64,000 bases of DNA from CAWGMT01 sp963823675 (lineage in GTDB: Bacteria; Planctomycetota; Planctomycetia; Isosphaerales; Isosphaeraceae): the NCBI GenBank assembly GCA_963823675.1, contig CAWGMT010000008.1, positions 248,001 to 312,000 of the forward strand, given 5' to 3'. The stretch's first letter is position 1, and each line of letters starts with the position of its first letter. This document shows positions 18,072 through 29,899 of this stretch, one piece after another. The position numbers and the translations under genes are program-made. The notes under the pieces were generated by a model. That model saw only the letters and a list, made by a program, of their open reading frames with translations. It had not been told where the DNA came from and ran no database searches.

Positions 18072-21000
18072 ATGACCATCGACGAGATCCAGGTCGGCTC
18101 GATCGTAACCGGACCGCTTCTGCCCGAGCCCGTCGAGGTATTAGCGATTGTCCAGTTGGGCGGGTCCATCAAGCTGGTCGGCAAGGGCTGCAAATCGGGC
18201 CTGGTCCGCGACCCGATTCTGACTGCGGCCCAACTCGCCCAGCTTCGCTGCTCACCACAGCGAGAATCCTTCGATGCCGACCCGGCGCTCTTCCGCCTCG
18301 GAATCGAAGCCCATCGTCTCGGGTTGGCGTACGAATACGACCCTTTTTTCTCGCTCTCGATTGCCCGTGTCGATCCGCTTCCTCATCAGCTTGAGGCGAT
18401 TTACGGCTACTTTCTCAGGATGCCCCGAATCCGTTTCCTCCTGGCCGACGACCCCGGCGCGGGCAAGACGATCATGGCCGGCCTGTTGCTCAAGGAGCTC
18501 AAGGCCCGCGGCCTTGTCCGCCGCACGCTCGTCGTCGCCCCCGCCAACCTCACGTTTCAGTGGCAGCGGGAGCTGAGAGACAAGTTCCGCGAGACCTTCG
18601 AGGTCGTCCGCGGCGAAACGCTCCGAACCACCTACGGGTTGAACCCTTGGCAGGACCGAGACCAGCTTGTCACATCCATATCCTGGGTGTCGCGCGTCGA
18701 GGACGCGAAGGAAAGCCTGCTCCGATCGCACTGGGACCTCATCATCGTCGATGAAGCCCACAAGATGAGTGCCTACGCGGAAGACAAGAAGACGCTCGCT
18801 TACCGGCTTGGCGAGTCCCTTTCCGAAATGACCGACCATTTCCTGTTGATGACCGCCACACCTCATAAAGGCGATCCTGAGAACTTCTGCCGGTTCCTCG
18901 CGCTCCTCGATCGGGACGTCTATGCCAACGTTCGCAGCCTGGAAGATGCCATGCGTCGAGGCGATGCCCCATTTTACTTGCGGCGCACCAAGGAGGCCCT
19001 CGTCACGTTTCCGGACCCGGAAACCGGCGCCGTGAAGAAGCTCTTCACAGACCGCGAGGTCAAGACGTCCACGTTCGAGCTCAACGAGGAGGAGTTCGAC
19101 TTTTACTGCGCGCTGACCCGGTTCGTCGAGGAGCAGTCAATCCGTGCCTCGGCCGACGACTCGGCGGCGGGCCGCGCAGTCGGCTTTATCATGGCCATGC
19201 TACAGCGCCGGATGGCCTCGAGCGTCTACGCAGTGCGGCGCTCCCTGGAACGGATGAAAGAACGGCGCGAGCAGATCCTTGCCGATCCCGAGGCCTACCG
19301 CCGGCAGCGAATCGAGCGCCGCATCCCCGATGATTTTGACGATCTCCCCGAGGACGAGCAGCTCGACCTCCTCGCCCGGCTCGAAGAAGAGGTCGTCTCG
19401 GTCGATCCCATCGTGCTTCGCGAAGAAATCGCCAAGCTCACCGCTCTGATCAACCAGGCCAGGCACCTGGAGGCCAAGGATGGAACGAAGCTCGCCAAGC
19501 TTCGCAGCGTCTTGACCGAGCATCGAATCTTCGACGACCAGCGCATGAAGCTCTGGTTTTCACCGAGCACAAGGACACTCTTGACTACCTGGCCGGCGAC
19601 GGAAAGGCTGGGCGTCCGCTCGGCAAGCTCCGTGAGTGGGGACTCTCCGTCACTCAAATCCACGGCGGGATGAAGATCGGTGACCGCGACACCCCCGGCA
19701 CGCGCATCTATTCCGAGCGCGAATTCCGGGAGCAAGCCCAGGTCCTGGCGGCGACGGAGGCCGCCGGAGAAGGGATCAACCTCCAGTTCTGCTGGTTCAT
19801 GATCAACTTCGACATTCCCTGGAACCCCGTGCGGTTGGAGCAGCGAATGGGTCGCATCCACCGCTACGGCCAGGAGCACGACTGCCTGATTCTCAACTTC
19901 GTGGCGATCAACACCAACGAAGGGCGGGTCTTGACCAAGTTGCTCGAGCGGCTTCGCGAAATCCGCAAGGAGCTGGGAACCGATCAAGTATTCGATGTGG
20001 TGGGCGAGATCTTCCCCGGCAACTTGCTGGAGCGACTGTTCCGCGACCTCTATGTCCGCAAGACCAACATTCCCGACATCGAGGCCCGGATCGTCCGCGA
20101 CGTCAACCCCGAGCGGTTCCGCGCCATCACTGAATCGACCCTGGAGGGCCTGGCCAAGAAGGAGCTGAACCTCTCGGCGATCGTCGGCAAGTCGGTCGAG
20201 GCCCGTGAGCGCAGGCTGGTGCCCGAGGTCGTCGAGGACTTCTTCGTCCAGGCCGGACCGGTTGCCGGCGTCCAGCCCAAGACGGTCGCCAAAGGCGTCC
20301 ACGTCTACCGCGTGGGCAAGCTGCCGCGCACCCTGATCTCCATCGGCCAGCGGCTGGAGGGCCGCTTCGGACGCTTAGGGCGCGAATACGCCAAGATCGC
20401 ATTCGACAAGGCGCTGCTGACGTCGGACCCGACCCTAGAATGGGTTACGCCCGGACATCCCCTTTTCGAGGTCGTTCGCGAGGACGTGCTGGAGCGGGTC
20501 GCCGATCACCTTCGGCGAGGCGCGGTCTTCTTCGACCTCCAGCGCGAACGCCCCGCCCGGCTCGATACGTTTGCGGCTTCGATCAAGGATGGGCAAGGCC
20601 ACACTTTGCATAGACGGCTCTACGTCGTCGAGGCCAGCAACGCGACGGCCACGAGCATCCGTCAGCCGACCATCTTTCTCGATGGTCTCGTGCCGGCGCC
20701 CGCGGGCACGGGCGTCCCGGCCGATGATGCTCTCCCCGACAAGGCCGGTGTCGAGCAATTCCTCTTGGAGCACGCACTCCAAACTTTCCTGATCGAGGCG
20801 ACCGGCGAGCGCGAGCGTCAAGTGGAGACGGTCAGCCGGCACGTCGAAATCTCGCTGACCGCGTTAATTGACCGCCAGAACCAGCAACTGGCGGACTTGC
20901 TCAACCGCCAGATCGACGGACAGAACGGTCCCCGGCCTCGATGGTTTGATCTCCCAGGCCGAGAGCCACCTCGACCGGCTCAACGATCGCCTGGAGCAAC

Positions 21001-21518
21001 GGCTCCAGGAGCTGGAAATGGAACGCCACTGCACCATCGCCGACATCACGCACCTCGGCCGGGCTTGGGTGCTCCCTCACCCCGAGCGGACCACCGCAAG
21101 ATTGGCCTCAATGGTTCAAGACGCCGAGATCGAGCGGATCGCCGTGGAATTCGTTACTCAGCACGAGCGAGCACGTGGCTGGCAGGTCGAGAGCGTCGAG
21201 AAGGACAACCGAGGCTTCGACTTGATCTCACGCCGGCCACATTCCGAAGATCCCAAGACGGCCGTCGAGGTCCGCTTTATTGAGGTCAAGGGCCGAGCCG
21301 CCATCGGCCAGATTGCCCTGACAACCAACGAATACAAGACCGCCCAGAGGCTCAAGGGCGATTATTGGCTCTATGCCGTCTTCAACTGCGGTACAACCCC
21401 TGATCTCCACACGATCCGAAATCCGGCCACCCTCGGGTGGGTCCCCGTTGTCCAGGTCGAGCACTACCAGATTGATCCCGGAAAAATCCTCGCGGTAAAG
21501 AGCGAGGAACGAAAGTGA
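18072..21518 (+). CDS. SNF2-family helicase with C-terminal DUF3883 (Hma-type helicase), two frameshifts
   Basis: About 1148 residues after joining three frames. Motif I is LADDPGAGKTIM (near residue 130), the DEAH box is HWDLIIVDEAHKM (near 225), motif III is LLMTATPHKG and motif VI is QRMGRIHRYGQ. The C-terminus (HERARGWQVESVEKDNRGFD then VRFIEVKGRA) is a DUF3883 domain with a D...E-V-K arrangement like PD-(D/E)xK nucleases. The first shift (about 19557) looks like one missing C in the expected K-L-L-V-F-T-E-H coding run; the second is near 20940. A 78-bp gap separates it from the methylase, and all four locus genes share the strand. In Hma-type defence the helicase partners the methylase and DUF499 ATPase. 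Confidence 0.75.
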
Positions 21519-21596
21519 ATACGACAGCGTCCCGCTTGTCGAAGGCCCACGCCCTCGTCCGCGGAAACCACCAGATACGATTGTTGACAGGCAAGA

Positions 21597-24500
21597 ATGG
21601 ACTATCCCAAGCGTCTGATCGAGGTTGATCTTCCCATCAAGCGGATTAGCGCCCACGCCCGGCGTGAGAAATCGATCCGGCACGGGCACATCTCGACCTT
21701 GCACATCTGGTGGGGGCGCGCGGCCGTTGGCGGCCTGCCGGGCGGTGATCTGTGCGGCCCTCTGGCCCGACCCGGCCGATCCGATCTGCCCCCAAGCCTT
21801 CCGCGACGCTGCCGCGCGGCTGATCAGCGAATTCGCCAGCAAGGCCTACAGGACGCCAACTCTGCACGCGACCGCTTCCCGAGAGAGCTTCGGCCAGTGG
21901 GAAGGAATCGTCAAGGCCGAGGAGCAAGGGATCGCGTTTGACACGCACGACCCGGACCATCTCAACAGGCTCCGGTTCGCCCTGCTGGACTTCATCGCCG
22001 ACTATGCCAACTGGGACAACTCGACCGTTCCGGCCTATCTCGAAACGGCGCGATCGCTGACGGCCGCGGCCCACGAGGCTCTGGGCGGCGAGCCGGGCAC
22101 CCGCCCGCTCGTGGTCGATCCGTTCGCAGGTGGCGGCTCGATTCCACTCGAAGCGCTGCGGGTAGGTGCCGATGCGTTCGCCTCAGATTTGAACCCGGTC
22201 GCCGTGCTGCTCAACAAGGTCGTTTTGGAGTACATACCGACGTACGGTCAGCGACTCGCCGACGAGGTCCGCAAGTGGGGAGCCTGGATCAAGGAACGGG
22301 CCGAAAAGGAACTTGCCGAGCTCTATCCCAGGGACCGCGACGGCGCCACGCCGATCGCCTACCTCTGGGCGCGGACGATCCAATGCGAAGGCCCTGGCTG
22401 CGGTGCAGAAGTCCCGCTCATCCGCTCCCTCTGGCTCGCCAAACGCGGAAACAATTCCATCGCTGTAAGGCTCGTCACCGATTCCAAAGCGACGAGTGTT
22501 GAATTTGACATCATCCACCGTGCGAAAGCATCTGATGTAGCCGAGGGAACCGTAAAGCGATCTTCCGCGACCTGTCCATGTTGCGGTTATACAACACCTG
22601 CTGCCTCGGTAAGAAAACAGCTCTTGGCGTCCCATGGAGGGCTTCCAAACGCTCGTCTGATCGCTGTGCGACAAGATGACAATCGCTCTGGCGAACGCAC
22701 CTTTAGAAAGCCAATTCACGCGGACTTGCTTGCCGCAAAGCTGGCCGTCCAGAAATATCGCGAGCTCGCTCCAAACACCGAAGGGATGACCCAACTACCA
22801 AATGAGCACCTGCCGATCATGAGCGGGGTTTTCAACGCCCCAATTTATGGGCATAACACGTGGGGGAGCCTTTTTTCGCCGAGACAAGCCATCTGTTTAG
22901 TTACGCTCGTCAAATTTATCAAAGACATAGAAGCCAAGTTGAAGCCAAGCGCAGACGACGGCTTCACTCAAGCCACAGTTTCGTGTCTCGCTTTGGCCTT
23001 AGACAAGCTTGCTGACTATAACTCGTCGCTTTGCACGTTGAACGTCACCGGGGGGCGGGGACTTCTGCACACTTTCGCGCGGCAGGCCCTACCGATGGTA
23101 TGGGACTTCATGGAAACTAATCCCTTCAACGAAGTCGGAGCAAACTGGTGCGGGGGGATCGAATCCTTCTTTGAAACAATCACGCATGAGAAATGCATGC
23201 CTTTCAAAGGCAGCGCCGTCTCGCTAGCGCAACCCAGAACCCGATGCCTGACGATTCGGCGCATTGCATTGCGACTGACCCACCTTACTACAACGCCGTC
23301 CCCTACGCCGACTTGTCGGACTTCTTTTTCGTGTGGCTCAAACGAACGCTTCGCAGAGTGTTGCCGGAGTTATTCTCGGGCGATGCAACTCCAAAGGACG
23401 AGGAGTGCTGCGAGATGGCCGGGTGGGACTCAGACAGGTATCCGCACAAAGATGCGCGGTGGTTTGAGGAACAAATGCGCCTCAGCATGGCCGAGGCGCG
23501 GCGCGTCCTTCGTCCCGACGGGATTGCCGTCGTTGTGTTTGCCCACAAATCTACAGCGGGCTGGGAAACTATGCTCAGCGGGTTGATCGACGCCGGATGG
23601 ACAATCACAAGTTCATGGCCCATTGATACCGAAAGGCCGGGGCGTCTACGTGCTTTGAATTCTGCTGTTCTGGGGTCCTCCGTTCATCTCGTCTGCCGCC
23701 CGCGCGAAACTCCCGACGGCTTGCTCCGGACGGCGGAAATCGGCGAATGGCGTGATGTTCTCCACCAGCTTCCACGGCGAATTCATGAATGGCTCCCTCG
23801 GCTGGCCCAAGAAGGTATCGTGGGAGCTGATGCGATCTTCGCCTGCCTCGGTCCAGCGCTAGAGATCTTCTCGCGGCATTCGCGCGTCGAGCGGGCCGAT
23901 GGGACCCACGTCAACCTCCGTGAGTACCTGGAGGAGGTCTGGGCGGCCGTGGCCAAGGAAGCACTCTCCTTGCTCTTCAAAGGTGCTGATGCCAGCGGAT
24001 TGGAGCCGGACGCACGCCTGACTGCCATGTGGCTTTGGACCCTCCGCACCGACCGATCGGAGACCAACGGTAACGGCGCCAAAGCAGATGAAAGCGAGGA
24101 AGATACGGGCGACGACAGCGAGCCCGCAGATGAGGAGGCACGCGCCCGTTCGTCCAAAGCCTCCGGGTATGTCTTGGAGTTCGACGCGGTGCGCAAGATC
24201 GCCCAGGGTCTGGGAGCCAACCTCGACACATCGAAGTCGGTGGTCGAGGTCAAGGGCCAGACGGCCCGCCTGCGATCGGTCGAAGAGCGAGAGGCGTTCC
24301 TCTTCGCCCCGCAGCGCTCGACAATGCCCGCTGGTCCGTCGAACCGGTCGGTGGAACCAGCGCCAACCCCGAAGCGGGGCCGGTCAAGGCGGTCGGCGGC
24401 CGGTCAGCAGGCCTTCTTCGTCAACGAGGAAGGCCGGCTCACCGCGCAGCGCGGAGTTGGTCCGGCAGACCGCATAGACGCCGTACCCGAGAGCAACACC

Positions 24501-24734
24501 GCCGCTGACTGGACGGCAGCCCAGACCGTGCTCGACCGAATCCACCAGGCCATGCTCCTCTTCGCCAAGGGCCGGTCCGACGGCCTCAAGCGATTCTTAG
24601 TCGATGATGGCATCGGCAAGGAAGACCGATTTTGGAAGCTGGCCCAGTCGCTGTCGGCGCTGTATCCGCCTGGATCAGACGAAAAGCGATGGGTCGATGG
24701 CGTGTTAGGCCGGAAGAAGGGGCTCGGGCTCTAA
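21597..24734 (+). CDS. DUF1156 DNA (probably adenine-N6) methyltransferase, Hma-type, two frameshifts
   Basis: About 1045 residues in three frames. The N-terminus MDYPKRLIEVDLPIKRISAH then HISTLHIWW is the DUF1156 signature, where the start is clear at ATG 21597. A shift in GGGGGCGCG near 21715 interrupts it. SAM-binding motif I is VDPFAGGGSIPLEALRVG. CEGPGCG and CPCCGYTTP suggest a zinc ribbon. After a shift near 23225 the catalytic motif IV appears as TDPPYYNAVPYADLS (near residue 560). D-P-P-Y points to amino-group methylation of adenine or N4-cytosine. The middle (about 22440-23660) is visibly lower in GC than the flanks, possibly an exchanged target-recognition region. Confidence 0.75.
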
Positions 24735-24846
24735 TGATGAACTGGCAAGCTTCCCGGAACTCACTCGTTCACACGCAGAACCGAGCGTTGGCCAGGCGAA
24801 AGGGGTGCCGGGTTCCCCCCGACGAAGCATGGGAGCGGCGCATGTC

Positions 24847-25685
24847 ATGACCATAGGTATCGCTGCCATCTGCGAATCCGGCAAATACGTCGTTACTGCG
24901 TCGGACCGACTGATTACGCGCGGTTACCCGAGCGTCGTTGAGTTCGAAACCGCGGAGCGGAAGGCGGAGGCGCTGCATCGCACATGTATCGTCTTGCAGT
25001 CCGCCAACAATTTGGGGGTGGCGGCTGAGATCGTCGATGCAGCGCGGAGCAAAACCGAAGCGGTCCACCGCGAATCGCTTCAGGCTCTCGCGGACTTGTT
25101 CAAGCGTGCATACACCGAGATCCGTCTGCGGCACCTTGAAGAAGAGGTGATCCTCCGCTATCTCGGTCCCGACTACGTACGCCACCGTGAGAAAGATGTC
25201 TCCCTCCCGGATTATTTGAGAAACCAAACTGCGATATATCTCTCACTCGTGCAGCGCATGGACCAGTTCGAATTTGGCGTGCAATTGCTTCTGGCTGGCA
25301 TCGACGGTTCTGGTGCGCCCCTTTTCAGGTCAACTCACCGGGCGTGTGCCAGCCGGTCAACAGGCTTGGATACACTGCCATCGGCAGCGGGTGCATTCAC
25401 GCGGTGAACTGGTTGTCCTTGTCGAAACAGACCCGTCAAACTGACCTGAGCACGACGCTCTTCGACGTCTACCAGGCCAAAAGAATGTCCGAGGTGGCAA
25501 CCGGCGTCGGTGAAGGAACCGACTTGGCCATCATCGACAAGGAACGCGGGGCACGGTTTTGCACCTCGGCCGTCGTGGACGAACTTGTAAGACTTCACGA
25601 TTCCGAAGCAAAGAGAGCGAAGCCCGAGCTCGGGCCACTAACAACTATTCTGGAGCAGGAACGGCGATGTGCCGAAGGCGTTTGA
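24847..25685 (+). CDS. Proteasome-like Ntn-hydrolase embedded in the defence locus (one frameshift)
   Basis: About 279 residues. From ATG 24847 the product is M-T-I-G-I-A-A-I..., then VVTASDRLITRG. The second residue Thr would become the catalytic N-terminal nucleophile after Met removal, as in HslV and proteasome beta subunits. The Asp of ASD matches the conserved Asp17, and Lys39 could match Lys33. LLLAGIDGSGA, then after a shift in CCCCTTTT (about 25320) PVNRLGYTAIGSGCIHAVNW, match the core strands and the GSG motif of beta subunits. Upstream in-frame starts would add a tail and hide the Thr. It lies between methylase (112-bp gap) and ATPase (78-bp gap). No regulatory AAA unfoldase typical of proteasomes is present; the DUF499 ATPase could be a partner, which is inference. 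Confidence 0.65.
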
Positions 25686-25763
25686 CAAATTTGCGCTTGC
25701 TGACAGTTGGCTGACACCGTATGTCGATTCGCGCGTCACTAGCTTATCATCGAGTTCTCACCA

Positions 25764-28720
25764 ATGGCCAAACTCAAACCGTGGTTCCACGTTGTCACCC
25801 CGCGCGAGGACTTGCGCGAGGGCAAGCCCCTTGATGCTTCGGAATTCGCCGTCAACCTCGAAGACATTCTCGAACGTCGAGCACGGCCGGTGTACCAGGA
25901 GCCGGAGCGGTTCTTCGAGCGCACCTACTTGACCAAGAACTTGAAGGACCTCGCCGCGCAGGTGGTGCGCCGTCTTTCCGGCATCGAAGTCGAGACCTCG
26001 CCGGTGTTCAACATGGCGACGCAATTTGGCGGCGGTAAGACGCATGCCCTCGCGCTGCTCTTCCATCTGGCCCGAGGCGGGCCGAAGTCCCACGAGTGGC
26101 AGGGCGTTAAGTCGATCCTTGACCACGCCGGTGTCAAATCCGTCCCCCAGGCCGCGACGGCGGTCTTCGTCGGCCAGAAATTCGACTCGATTCACGGACG
26201 CGGCGGTGAGAAAGGCGAATTGCGGCGTCTTACGCCTTGGGGCGAGATCGCGTGGCAACTCGGTGGAGCGAAGGGGTTGTCGGTCATCGCTCAGCATGAC
26301 GCAGGAAGGGATCGCGCCGGGCGGTGACGCGATCCGAGCGTTCCTTCCCGAGGGGCCGGCACTGATCCTAATGGACGAGCTGCTCAACTATGTCAGCCGC
26401 GAGCGACCGCGAAAGAGTAGGTTGGGGGACCAGCTCTACAATTTCGTGCAGAACTTGTCGGAAGAGGCACGCGGCCGGTCGAACGTCGTCCTGTGCGTTT
26501 CCATACCAGCCTCGGACCTCGAGATGGCATCCGAAGATCAGGCCGACCACGAAGCGATTCAAGAAGATGCTCGACCGTTTGGGCAAGGCCGTCATCATGT
26601 CCGCCGAGACCGAGACCGCGGAGATCATCCGCCGTCGGCTCTTCGACTGGTTCGGATTGCCCGACGATGCGAAGCTAACCGCGTCGGCTTATGCCAACTG
26701 GGTCATCGACCACAAGCAGATGATCGGCGACGTTGACGTCGATTCGGCACGCGACCGCTTCCTGGCGTCCTACCCCTTCCACCCGGCCTTGCTGTCGGTC
26801 TTCGAGCGGAAGTGGCAGAGCCTGCCCCGGTTTCAACGGACCCGCGGCGTGCTCCGGCTCCTGGCGCTCTGGGTTTCCCACGCCTACTCCCAGGGCTTCA
26901 AAGGGGCTCACCGCGATCCATTGATTGGACTTGGAACCGCGCCGGTAGGCGACCCGCTCTTCCGGGCGGCGCTCTTCGAGCAACTCGGGAACAACGACTT
27001 GGAAGGACCGGTCACCACCGACATCGCCGGCAAGAAGGAAGCCCATTCGCTCCGGCTGGACCGCGAGGCGGAGGAAGCGATGAAGAAAGCCCGGCTGCAC
27101 CAGAAGGTAGCCACCGCGATCCTCTTCGAGTCGAATGGCGGCCAGACCCGAGCCGAGGCGACCTTGCCCGAGATCCGGCTCGCGGTCGCCGAGCCGGAAC
27201 TCGACATCGCCAATGTGGAGACGGCCCTCGATGCGCTATCCGCAAGCTGTTATTACCTGACGGCGATCAACAACCGCTATCGGTTCAGCCTCAGTCCCAA
27301 CCTGAACAAGATCCTGACCGACCGCCGCGCGACCATCGGCAAGCCCGCCATCGAGGAACGGGTCGAACAGGCCATCCAGGAGGTATTCAGGGCCGGTCCA
27401 TCCCTGGCTCGCGTCTACTTCCCCGAGAACAGCGGGCGAGTCACTGACCAGGCCGCCTTGACCCTCGTCGTCATGCCCCCCAACCGGGTCCACAGCGATC
27501 CGTCACACCCATCGACTCCTTGACCAAATCGTGCGCGAATACGGCCAGTCGGGGCGGACCTTCAAGAGTGCGCTCTTCTTCGCAGTCCCGGAGGCCGGCG
27601 CCGCCCTCCAGGAACAGGCCAGGAAGCTGCTCGCCTGTGAGGACGTCTCAGGCGACACAGAGACGTACAAGCGACTCGACGATAACCAGCGGAAGCAACT
27701 CGACACCGACACCAAGAAGGCCCGCCGCGATCTCAAGGAGGCGGTCTGGAAGACGTACAACCACCTTGTTCGGCTCGCCAAGGACAACACGCTCCAGGAC
27801 ATCGACCTCGGTTTGGTCCACTCCAGCGCCGCCGGTTCGATGACGGAACTGATCCTCAACACGCTCCGCGCCAGGACGAGGTCACAGAAGCCGTCGGCCC
27901 CGACAAGCTGACCAAATACTGGCCGCCGGCGCTCAAGGAGTGGACGACCAAAGCCGCCCGCGACGCCTTCTTCTCGTCGCCCGCGTTGCCGCGGCTCCTA
28001 AAGCCCGAGGCCATCAAACGGACGATTGCCGACGGCGTTAACCAGAACCTCATTGCCTACGCCGGCAAGACCGCTAGCGGCCAGTATGAGCCCTTCATCT
28101 TCGAGCCGAGCGTCGGCGTCGATGAAAATGACATCGAGATCTCGGACGAGATGGTTCTGCTCAAGGCGGTTGACGCGCGAGTCCACATCGAACCGGCTCG
28201 CCTGGCTCGCATGGACATCAAGCCCGCCAGTGCCAGCCTGCGACCAGGCGAGTCCATTACGCTTTCGGCGTCATGCCTCGACCAGCACGACCATCCCTTC
28301 GTGGGTGCCGAGGTCGCCTGGTCGGCGACCGGAGGAACGATCACCGAGGACGGGCGTTTTTCCGCCGACGAGGTTGGGGCTTATCGCATCGAGGCCAGGG
28401 CCGATCCCCTCGTCGCAACCGCCGAGGTCCGGGTCCAAAAGACGCCAAACGGTCCAGATCCCCCTCCACTGAAGGGTTTCACCTGGGAGGGCGCGGTGCC
28501 GCCCAAGAAATGGATGAACTTTTACACGAAGGTCTTATCCTCGCTCGCCTCGGCGCCGGGCCTGAAGCTGCAAGTCCGGATCGAGGTCCCCGCCGGCGAT
28601 ACGGCAAGCGACGCGAAGATCGAGGCCATGAAGGCGGCGTTGCGGGATCTGGGGCTTTCGGAGGATATCCTCCGTGCCCAGCCGCCGTCTGAGGCGACAT
28701 CAGATAGTCTGCATATCTAA
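25764..28720 (+). CDS. DUF499 ATPase (Hma-type), four frameshifts
   Basis: About 985 residues in five frame segments. The start MAKLKPWFHVVTPREDLREG and ERTYLTKNLKDLAAQVVRRL are typical of DUF499. Walker A is TQFGGGKTHALALL (near residue 90), Walker B is PALILMDELLNYVSR (near 205). Shifts lie near 26300, 26560, 27480 and 27890. The middle (FLASYPFHPALLSVFERKWQ, FQRTRGVLRLLALWVSHAYS) is characteristic, and the C-terminal third contains an Ig/Big-like beta domain (SLRPGESITLSASC...VAWSATGGTI). DUF499 ATPases accompany DUF1156 methylases and SNF2 helicases in a described defence type. With four shifts this copy is inactive unless the shifts are sequencing errors. Confidence 0.75.
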
Positions 28721-29016
28721 TATTGTCATTGGATTTTTTCGCGTTGTTTCTGGCCTCTCGCTCGCCGGAGGTCATGGCGCTGCCGCCGCTTGCTCCAACG
28801 AATGAGGAATTCTGCTCACCGGGTGCCGCTGTTGGATGGCGCTTTCCGTCTGCCTTTGGGAGGACCTTTTGTACATCATCGGCGCAACTCAAGTCAAATC
28901 GAAAACTTCCTACTTGACCCTTGTCGCCACATTTCCACTTTGCTAGACTATAAACACTTCGGCCCCGACCGCTCTTTGACGAACAGCCAGGGCCAAGGTG
29001 TTTTCGGTTTGGGATC
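28721..29016. other. Intergenic, nothing recognised
   Basis: No coding frame with protein character follows the ATPase gene. An AT-rich patch near 28940-28960 could hold the promoter of the tRNA-like gene. Confidence 0.3.
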
Positions 29017-29109
29017 GGAGGGCGTCCAACGCAAGGCGCGTATCGGGTTTGCGAAACCCGATGGCCCGGTGCTAATCCCACCGGTGGGGTTCGATTCCCA
29101 CGCCCTCCG
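29017..29109 (+). tRNA. Candidate allo-tRNA (class II, 9/3 fold), anticodon GCG
   Basis: 93 bases. A 9-bp acceptor stem is formed by GGAGGGCGT and ACGCCCTCC with discriminator G. The T arm is GGG-TTCGATT-CCC with only 3 bp; a normal 5-bp T stem cannot form. The D arm is ACGC-AAGGC-GCGT, short-looped and containing GG. The anticodon arm is ATCGGGT-TTGCGAA-ACCCGAT, and the long variable arm is CCGGTG-CTAATCC-CACCGG. A 9+3 stem with long variable arm and G discriminator is the plan of allo-tRNAs, a known class thought to be charged with serine. The GCG anticodon would read Arg CGC/CGU codons. CCA is not encoded. Confidence 0.65.
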
Positions 29110-29304
29110 TCCTCCTCCAAATCAGGCCAGCGGCGAAAACGAGCAGACGCGTCCGATTTGGCCTCGGGTGGGGATAAGTGTTAACGCCATTCCCCGTGCG
29201 GGTGCAAGTTCCGGCCGGCCCAATTACACCCCCTGTATACGAATACAGGTCATGCGCTTAATAGCGTACCATCACGAGGCCGGCAATACAAGGAGTATTT
29301 GGTC

Positions 29305-29703
29305 GTGTCGATCGAATCCCTCCGGCGAAAATCTGAAGACCTTGAGGCAGCTATTGAAGCGTACCAACAGTTTCTAGTCGCATTTCGGAAACTGCCCGAA
29401 CCCTGGGCGGCCGAGGTGGTCGAGGAACTGGGGATTGAGAAACCAATTCCCCAAGACGATGACCAGGATACCACAAAAGCCGCTCGTCCTATGGGACCGT
29501 CCGCAGCCATTCTCCGCTTGCTGGCGCCGCACCCGCTTGGGCTTCCAGCTAGCGAGATTATCGACGCACTAGTCGATCGCATCAGCACCAAGTCAATGAG
29601 TCCACGGAAGGTAATGTACTCCGCGCTCGTGAGCTTAAAACGCCGAGGGAAAATCCTTCAAGAGCCAAATGGTCACTACCGCCTTGCGTCACGGAACAGC
29701 TAG
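29305..29703 (+). CDS. Small winged-helix-like hypothetical protein
   Basis: 132 residues. I choose GTG 29305, nine bases after AAGGAG; TTG 29299 is also possible. The N-terminal half is coiled-coil-like (IESLRRKSEDLEAAIEAYQQ). The C-terminal half (GPSAAILRLLAPHPLGLPAS then VMYSALVSLKRRGKILQEPN) resembles a winged helix with a typical wing (NGHYRLA). It is probably a DNA-binding regulator located between the tRNA-like gene and the membrane pair. The family is not recognised. Confidence 0.5.
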   Translation: MSIESLRRKSEDLEAAIEAYQQFLVAFRKLPEPWAAEVVEELGIEKPIPQDDDQDTTKAARPMGPSAAILRLLAPHPLGLPASEIIDALVDRISTKSMSPRKVMYSALVSLKRRGKILQEPNGHYRLASRNS

Positions 29704-29899
29704 TCTGTGAGCCCTTTGTCACCCCTCTCTTCTTTTCGCACTGTAGGCTCCCCAGACTGATGCGTAACATCGTCATCAGACGAGCGGAACCGCTGACCGG
29801 GGCGAAAGTTAGCCCGCGCGGAGGCGCAGCTTCGCTCCTCAATCCACGACCGAGCGGAAACGGTCGCTCAAACTCCAATTCGGTCCCCCAGCTCCCCGA

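Noticed and set aside
18072..28720. BREX or DISARM system
   Set aside because: No PglZ, BrxC or Lon-like BrxL for BREX, and no DUF1998 or phospholipase D-type gene for DISARM. The DUF3883/DUF1156/DUF499 set fits Hma instead.
29017..29109. tRNA-Sec or ordinary tRNA-Ser
   Set aside because: The anticodon is GCG, not TCA, and the stems are 9/3 rather than the 8/5 of bacterial tRNA-Sec or the 7/5 of tRNA-Ser.
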